Positions 59,765 through 64,000 of a stretch of 64,000 nt of DNA are shown here, one piece after another. Numbering within the stretch: position 1 is the first letter of the stretch; each line of letters opens with the position of its first letter. This stretch comes from Bradyrhizobium sp. Ce-3. Lineage in GTDB: Bacteria; Pseudomonadota; Alphaproteobacteria; Rhizobiales; Xanthobacteraceae. Position numbers and translations under genes: made by a program. The notes under the pieces were generated by a model. The model was not told the DNA's origin. It did not search any database and saw only the letters and a list, made by a program, of their open reading frames with translations. The stretch spans positions 868,001 to 932,000 of the forward strand of contig NZ_BQUV01000002.1 of NCBI RefSeq assembly GCF_022835695.1. The letters run 5' to 3'.

Positions 59765-60636
59765 GCCGCACCGCCTTCGTCCGCATCGTCATCAACCGGG
59801 CCGTCGGGGCCCTCGCGATAGATGTAGATGCCGAAATTCCAGCGGTAGTCGCCGCCCTTGTCCTTGGCCAGCGCGCGGTTGGCCTCGCGATTGGCGACCT
59901 TCAGCGCTTCCATCGCGAGCTCACGCGAGCGGCCTTCGAGCCGCTTGGCGAGCTTCGCCGACAGCCCGTCATAGTGCACCGCGCGTTCGAGGAAGCGCGG
60001 CGTCGCCGACGACACGTTCATCTCGGCAGCCGCGACATGGTCATGCAGATTGCGGCCGAGATAGTGCCATTTGCGATCGTCGTCGCCATGCGGGACGAAG
60101 GCCTCCTCGACCAGCATGATCTCGTCGCGATCGTTGATGGTGACGAGCTTGCGGTCGAGCCATTCGTCGAGCACCGCGCGCGGCCGCACGTCCTTGGTGA
60201 TCGATTCGACCAGCGTCTCGAACGACGGCGCGCCGCCATCGGCGGTGCGCGGCAGCGGCAGCGGATCGCCCTTGGCGTCGGTGAACTCAGGCGCGGCGAG
60301 CCAGCGCGCGATGATCGCGCTGGTGCGCGACAGCGTCGCCGGCACCGCGTTGACCGGCGCGCCCGCGCCGCGCAGCCGCGCCACCTCCTTGCGGTGGATG
60401 CCGGTCAACAGGCTGACGCGGCTGTCGGTCTGCTCCTTGCCCTCGAGCGCGAAGTCGTGCTCGGCCACGTTGACGTAAAGCTCGCGCAGCAGCTGGGTCA
60501 GCGCCGGAAACGTCATGCCGCCGCGGATGCAAAGCCGCACCAGCGGACGCAGCATGCGCGCCAGCGGCGAATGCAGCTTCGCTGCGGCGATCGGCGCGGA
60601 CGATCCCGGCTTCGACTTCGGGGCCTTGGCATTCAT
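59761..60636 (-). CDS. DUF6502-family protein, putative DNA-binding regulator
   Basis: A 291-residue cytoplasmic protein with no membrane segment. Residues 24-62 (PLARMLRPLVRLCIRGGMTFP, ALTQLLRELYVNVAEHDF) and 70-90 (TDSRVSLLTGIHRKEVARLRG) have the pattern of a winged helix-turn-helix, the last being the candidate recognition helix; this is my inference. The remainder is helical and charged, ending in an acidic tail. DUF6502 is known only as a conserved family. The downstream DUF5666 gene overlaps by 4 bp. A perfect GTGGGA-N5-TCCCAC palindrome lies 25 bp upstream of its ATG, so autoregulation is plausible. Confidence 0.8.
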   Translation of the reverse strand: MNAKAPKSKPGSSAPIAAAKLHSPLARMLRPLVRLCIRGGMTFPALTQLLRELYVNVAEHDFALEGKEQTDSRVSLLTGIHRKEVARLRGAGAPVNAVPATLSRTSAIIARWLAAPEFTDAKGDPLPLPRTADGGAPSFETLVESITKDVRPRAVLDEWLDRKLVTINDRDEIMLVEEAFVPHGDDDRKWHYLGRNLHDHVAAAEMNVSSATPRFLERAVHYDGLSAKLAKRLEGRSRELAMEALKVANREANRALAKDKGGDYRWNFGIYIYREGPDGPVDDDADEGGAA

Positions 60637-60660
60637 GCCTAACTTTTAGCCGTCTGCTGC

Positions 60661-60714
60661 GTGGGACACAATCCCACCCCGCTTGACGTGTGACATTTTC
60701 CCACTTATGGGAAA
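60661..60714. promoter_or_regulatory. Operator-promoter module 1 (between DUF6502 gene and the unknown plus-strand gene)
   Basis: A perfect inverted repeat GTGGGA-CACAA-TCCCAC (60661-60677) is followed on the plus strand by TTGACG (60683-60688), 17 bases, and TATGGG (60706-60711). A second perfect palindrome, TTTCCCA-CTTA-TGGGAAA (60697-60714), overlaps the -10 element. The same module recurs at 61334-61396. Confidence 0.7.
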
Positions 60715-60794
60715 CAAAGTCACCTCCGGACACAGTCCGCGCTTGCGGCGGTCTCGCGGTGCCTGGCACTGCCGCCATCGACACGGACCGCTCC

Positions 60795-61229
60795 ATGACG
60801 TCTGCCCGATTCGACCTTGCAATTGCGGAAGCCTGCCGGATCGCCCAGGTTCCCTACGAGGAGTTCGTCGCGACGGTGATGGCGGGCGGCTATTCCTGCC
60901 TGCCCGGCGTAGTGCCCGGCTCGCCGCGCCGCTTCGACGAAACCGACATGCTGGCGCTGTACATCTATGGCCGCCTGCTCGCCTTCGGCTTCGGCGGCCT
61001 GCGCGCCGGCGAATATGCCAGCCGCGCGCATGCCGGTCTCGCCGCCGAGCCGCGCGCGCAATCGATCTCGATCGCGCTGACCTCCGACGGCGGCAAGCGC
61101 GTCGTGATCGAGCAGGATCTGCAACGGCCCACAGCCGCGATGCTGCCCGAGCGCATTCATTTCGACATCGCCGCCATCCGCCGCCAGTTGCAGCAGCCGA
61201 CCGAACGCAGCACCGCCGAGCCGGCCTGA
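60795..61229 (+). CDS. Conserved-looking protein of unknown function
   Basis: A 144-residue soluble protein that I do not recognise. It starts MTSARFDLAIAEACRIAQVP and has a helical N-terminal half (ETDMLALYIYGRLLAFGFGGLRAGEYASRAHAGL) that could include a helix-turn-helix, and a beta-containing second half (SISIALTSDGGKRVVIEQDL). No signal peptide or membrane helix is seen. ATG 60795 follows the shared operator-promoter module by about 85 bp; an in-frame ATG at 60690 lies inside the promoter and is unlikely. Its partner unit controlled by the second module is the polysaccharide-export genes. Confidence 0.65.
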   Translation: MTSARFDLAIAEACRIAQVPYEEFVATVMAGGYSCLPGVVPGSPRRFDETDMLALYIYGRLLAFGFGGLRAGEYASRAHAGLAAEPRAQSISIALTSDGGKRVVIEQDLQRPTAAMLPERIHFDIAAIRRQLQQPTERSTAEPA

Positions 61230-61333
61230 CGCACCGTTACCCCTGAATCTGCTGGCCAACACGCGCAGTCGCGGCGCGATCGCGGCGTCATGCGTTCCGA
61301 TGCTTCCCGCAAAAAAGTTATCCACCGCCATAC

Positions 61334-61396
61334 GTGGGACATAATCCCACATTCTAGTCCGGCGTCATTGACGTGTGAAATTTTCCCACGTATCCA
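61334..61396 (+). promoter_or_regulatory. Operator-promoter module 2 (before the glycan export unit)
   Basis: GTGGGA-CATAA-TCCCAC (61334-61350) is followed by TTGACG (61368-61373), 17 bases and TATCCA (61391-61396). The 21 bases from TTGACG to TTTTCCCAC differ from module 1 (60683-60704) at a single position (GTGAAA against GTGACA). The gap between palindrome and -35 box is 17 bases here and 5 in module 1, a difference of about one helical turn. Confidence 0.7.
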
Positions 61397-61424
61397 GAAT
61401 TCATCCAGCAGGGAATCCGACGCA

Positions 61425-61673
61425 ATGTCTCCTCGTTCGGCCCGTCACCCCCATTCGCCACGCCAATCCGGTTCGTCTTGCGAACCCGGTTCGTCTCGCG
61501 AACCCGGTCGGTTCGCCGCCACCGCACTCCGTTTCACGCCGCAGGCGCCGTTCTGCTTTACGCCGCAGGCGCCCTGCGGCCCGATCGAGCCGGTGTTTCC
61601 GGCGCTGCTGCGCTCGCTGGTGTTCGCCACCGCGCTGGCGCTGCCGTTCATCGTCGCCCTGTTCGTTGCATGA
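61425..61673 (+). CDS. Tiny proline-rich protein with C-terminal membrane helix
   Basis: An 82-residue product from ATG 61425 (AGCAGGGAATCC upstream). The first 50 residues are low-complexity with internal duplications (GSSCEPGSSREPG; FTPQAPFCFTPQAPCG). The last 25 residues, ALLRSLVFATALALPFIVALF, are a single predicted membrane helix. The stop codon overlaps the start of the next gene (ATGA at 61670-61673), so translation is probably coupled. It could anchor or assist the glycosyltransferase-permease protein, or be only a leader. Real coding status is moderately supported by the promoter module, start and overlap. Confidence 0.5.
   Translation: MSPRSARHPHSPRQSGSSCEPGSSREPGRFAATALRFTPQAPFCFTPQAPCGPIEPVFPALLRSLVFATALALPFIVALFVA
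61468..61503 (+). repeat. Tandem 18-bp duplication inside the small membrane-protein gene
   Basis: CCGGTTCGTCTTGCGAAC (61468-61485) is repeated as CCGGTTCGTCTCGCGAAC (61486-61503), with a partial third copy. Each unit is itself partly palindromic (GGTTCG and CGAACC). A second internal duplication with a 24-base offset lies at 61532-61573. Confidence 0.8.
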
Positions 61674-63631
61674 TCCGGATCGAACCGCCCATGATCGTCG
61701 CTAACGAGCCGGCCCGGCGTCCGTCGGTGCTGCACATCTTCAAGGTCTACTACCCCGATCTGTTCGGCGGCACGCTGACGGTCATCCGCGACATCTGCGC
61801 TTCCCTGAAGGACACCTTCAACGCCGCCGTGCTGGTCTGCTCGCGCTCCGGCGGCGAACGGCAGATCGTGGTCAATGACGTCGCCGTCGAGCGCGTGCAT
61901 TCGTTCGGCGACGTGCTGTCGCTGCCGGCGGCGCCGACCTATCCGTGGCGGCTGTGGCGCCGCATCGCCGAGCACGATCTGCTGGCGCTGCACGCCCCCT
62001 TCCCGCTCGCCGACCTGGTGTTCGCCTTCGGGCTCGGCCGCAGCCGTCCGCTGGTCGTGCACTGGCACGCCGACATCGTCTCGCACGCCGCGCTGCGCTT
62101 CCTGGTCGAGCCGATGATGCGGCGAACGCTGCGCCGGGCCGCGGCGATCATCGTCTCCGATCCGGTGCTGATCGAAACCACGCCGCTGCTGCAGGAATTC
62201 TCCGACAAGTGCCACGCCGTTCCATTTGGTGTGGATGTCGCGAAATATGACCGGCCCGCCGCCCAGGCCGACGACGTCAACGCACGCGGCCGCCTGGTGC
62301 TCGCCTGCGGACGCCTCGTTCCGTACAAGGGCTTCGACGTGCTGGTGCGTGCCGCGCACGCCCGCAATTTCGAGGTCTGGATCGTCGGCGAGGGCCGCGA
62401 GCGCGACAATCTCGAGCAGCTGATCCGCGACTACGGCCTGCAGGACCGCGTCCGGCTGCTCGGCTCGGTGTCGGAAAGCGAACGCGTCAAGCTGATGCGC
62501 ATCGCCGACGTCTTCGTGATGCCGTCGGTGACCAATGCGGAGACCTTCGGGCTGGTGCAGCTCGAGGCGATGGCGGCGAGCCGTCCGATCGTCAACACCG
62601 CGCTCGACACCGGCGTTCCCCATGTCGCCCGCGACGGCCTCGAAGCCATCACGGTGCCGCCCGGCGACGCAGCCGCGCTCGCCGACGCCATCGAAACCCT
62701 GATCAACGATCCGGAGCGGCGGCGCCGCATGGGTCAGGCCGCGCGCCATCGCGCGACGGCGAAATACTCGACAACAGCCTTCAAGGAGGGAGTGGAGACG
62801 GTGTACCGCAAGGTCGTCGCCGAACAGGCCGCCACAAAGGATGCAAGCTCGTCAGCCCCAGGCTTGCATCCCCAAATGGCCGGTCCCGTCGGTGCGATCA
62901 GGATCGCCGCCGCGCTGGCATGGTCCGACATGCGGCATCGTTATGTCCGCTCCCTCCTTGGACCCTTCTGGATGTCGATCCAGATGGCGATCATGGTGGC
63001 CGTGCTCGGCTCCGTCATCGGCCATCTCTCCAACTCCGGTGCAATGGCGCGGTTGCCGATGCTGGCGGCGAGCCTCACCGCCTGGACCTTCCTCAACAGC
63101 GTCGTGCTCGACGCCACCACCGCGCTGCAGGGCTCGGCCAGCCTGATCAAGGATCGGGCGCTGCCGCCGGTGATCTTCCTGCTGCAATGTACCTTCCGGC
63201 AGGCGCTGTTCGCGGCCCACAATGCGGTCGTGCCGCTGCTGCTCTGGCTCGCGCTGACGCCGCGGGATTTCGCCGGCGCCATGGTCGCGCTGCCCGGCCT
63301 CGTGCTGTTCGTCGCCTGCACGATGGCGCTGAGCCTCGTGCTCGGTGCGCTGGCGACCCGCTACCGCGACATCAAGCCGGTCATCGAATCCTCGCTGACG
63401 CTGGCCTTCCTGGCTTCGCCGATCATCTGGACATCAGAGATGGTCGACCGCGGCTCGACCGTGATGCGGCTCAATCCGCTGACGCATCTGTTCGCGATCT
63501 GGCGCGACCCGCTGGCGACCGGTCACGTCGCGATGGGCAGCCTGGTCTATGTGCTGGCTTGCCTCGCCGCGCTCGCCGTCGCTGCGACCATCACCATCGC
63601 CCATCTGCGCAAAGCGGCATTCTGGATCTAG
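61670..63631 (+). CDS. Fusion of GT4-type glycosyltransferase and ABC-2 (Wzm-like) permease
   Basis: One uninterrupted frame of 653 codons from ATG 61670 (ATG 61691 is also possible). Residues about 20-385 are a GT-B glycosyltransferase of family GT4: HIFKVYYPDLFGGTLTVIRDI, VPFGVDVAKYDRP, LVLACGRLVPYKGFDVLVRAA and the E-x7-E-type NAETFGLVQLEAMAASRPIVNT. A 25-residue linker leads at about residue 403 to an ABC-2 permease with six hydrophobic segments (SLLGPFWMSIQMAIMVAVLGS, LASPIIWTSEMV, NPLTHLFAIWRDPL). No ribosome site lies before the internal ATG 62876, so a separate permease is unlikely. Synthesis and export of a surface glycan by one polypeptide is inferred. Confidence 0.88.
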   Translation: MIRIEPPMIVANEPARRPSVLHIFKVYYPDLFGGTLTVIRDICASLKDTFNAAVLVCSRSGGERQIVVNDVAVERVHSFGDVLSLPAAPTYPWRLWRRIAEHDLLALHAPFPLADLVFAFGLGRSRPLVVHWHADIVSHAALRFLVEPMMRRTLRRAAAIIVSDPVLIETTPLLQEFSDKCHAVPFGVDVAKYDRPAAQADDVNARGRLVLACGRLVPYKGFDVLVRAAHARNFEVWIVGEGRERDNLEQLIRDYGLQDRVRLLGSVSESERVKLMRIADVFVMPSVTNAETFGLVQLEAMAASRPIVNTALDTGVPHVARDGLEAITVPPGDAAALADAIETLINDPERRRRMGQAARHRATAKYSTTAFKEGVETVYRKVVAEQAATKDASSSAPGLHPQMAGPVGAIRIAAALAWSDMRHRYVRSLLGPFWMSIQMAIMVAVLGSVIGHLSNSGAMARLPMLAASLTAWTFLNSVVLDATTALQGSASLIKDRALPPVIFLLQCTFRQALFAAHNAVVPLLLWLALTPRDFAGAMVALPGLVLFVACTMALSLVLGALATRYRDIKPVIESSLTLAFLASPIIWTSEMVDRGSTVMRLNPLTHLFAIWRDPLATGHVAMGSLVYVLACLAALAVAATITIAHLRKAAFWI

Positions 63632-63634
63632 GGC

Positions 63635-64000
63635 ATGGTAAGCATTCACCTTCGCGACGTCTGCCTGGATTATCCGCTGTACGGCGCCTACGATTTCTCG
63701 CTGAAGCGCCGCCTGCTCGGCCGCCTGTTCCGCCAGGCCAGCGAGATGCGCACCATCCGCGCGGTCGACAACATCTCGATCGAGGCGAAAGCCGGCGTTC
63801 GGATCGGCCTCGCCGGCCCGAACGGCTCCGGCAAGTCCACATTGCTGCGGCTGATCGCCGGCGTGTTCCCGGCCACCAGCGGCCAGGTCGAGATCACAGG
63901 CAACATCGTGCCGCTGCTCGGCCTAGGCGCCGGCGTCAATCTCGATTTCGTCGCCGCCGACAATATCAACCTGCTGCTGCGGATCTCCGGCCGCAAGCCG
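63635..64000 (+). CDS. ABC transporter ATPase, Wzt/KpsT-like (3' end beyond the window)
   Basis: The first 122 codons of a polysaccharide-export ATPase, starting 3 bp after the fusion gene. It begins MVSIHLRDVCLDYPLYGAYDFSLKRRLLG, has the insertion typical of the Wzt/TagH group before the P-loop, and Walker A is AGPNGSGKSTLLRLIAG. The stretch FPATSGQVEITGNIVPLLGLGAG matches the group as well. Signature and Walker B lie outside the window. It should energise the permease half of the preceding protein. Confidence 0.93.
   Translation, partial: MVSIHLRDVCLDYPLYGAYDFSLKRRLLGRLFRQASEMRTIRAVDNISIEAKAGVRIGLAGPNGSGKSTLLRLIAGVFPATSGQVEITGNIVPLLGLGAGVNLDFVAADNINLLLRISGRKP

Noticed and set aside
62876-63631. 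Separate permease gene starting at the internal ATG after the glycosyltransferase domain
   Set aside because: The frame is open throughout, there is no stop codon between the domains and no ribosome site before 62876, so one fused product is the simpler reading.

Overview
The window is GC-rich chromosomal DNA from an alphaproteobacterium, most likely Bradyrhizobium or a close relative in the Nitrobacteraceae. This rests on its gene content and order (aminotransferase-hom-glpX-recJ, the suf block with a second cysteine desulfurase, RopB/Omp25-type porin-like proteins whose mature ends start AADLAARPYTKAPV, class I PHA synthase) and on two palindromic intergenic repeats of the kind scattered through Bradyrhizobium genomes. 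No tRNA, rRNA, CRISPR array, transposase or integrase was seen.

Layout. 1-5.2 kb: a minus-strand housekeeping block, recJ (cut by the window edge), a HAD dehalogenase, glpX, hom and an aminotransferase. 5.4-14.2 kb: a lipoprotein, phaC behind a sigma-54-like promoter, a MAPEG protein, a methyltransferase, two different argC genes side by side, a PaiB-like protein, a metallo-beta-lactamase-fold hydrolase, a DedA protein and a small membrane protein. 14.3-25.2 kb: parE, two paralogous outer-membrane barrels around an SDR gene, a flavoprotein monooxygenase, an exported caspase-like protein and three regulators, two of them AraC-type paralogs of which one lacks the sensor domain. 25.4-32.5 kb: a large autotransporter, an RhlE-like helicase and a diguanylate cyclase. 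32.5-40.1 kb: TfoX-like protein and the suf Fe-S assembly cluster, with an Irr-box-like palindrome before sufB. 40.5-46.2 kb: hydrolase, SMR transporter, GST with an operator array, anmK, tyrS and an MFS transporter.

Accessory part. From the MFS stop codon (46.22 kb) to 50.28 kb lies a 4.06-kb islet flanked by a 31-bp direct repeat that duplicates the last codons of the MFS gene. It carries a LuxR-type regulator and two tandem, equally long, all-repeat RTX proteins. An adenylate cyclase-TolB-TPR protein follows.

Right end (52.3-64 kb): a very large AsmA/DUF3971 envelope protein, a peroxiredoxin with a histone-like tail, an M23 peptidase, an overlapping DUF5666-DUF6502 gene pair, an unknown gene, a tiny membrane protein, and a single reading frame joining a GT4 glycosyltransferase to an ABC-2 (Wzm-like) permease, followed by its Wzt-like ATPase. 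Two almost identical promoter/operator modules (GTGGGA-N5-TCCCAC plus TTGACG-N17-TAT) precede the unknown gene and the polysaccharide-export unit. The adjacent DUF6502 protein has an HTH-like segment and is a candidate regulator of both. This suggests a small regulated surface-glycan synthesis/export system and is the most novel-looking part of the window, together with the RTX islet.
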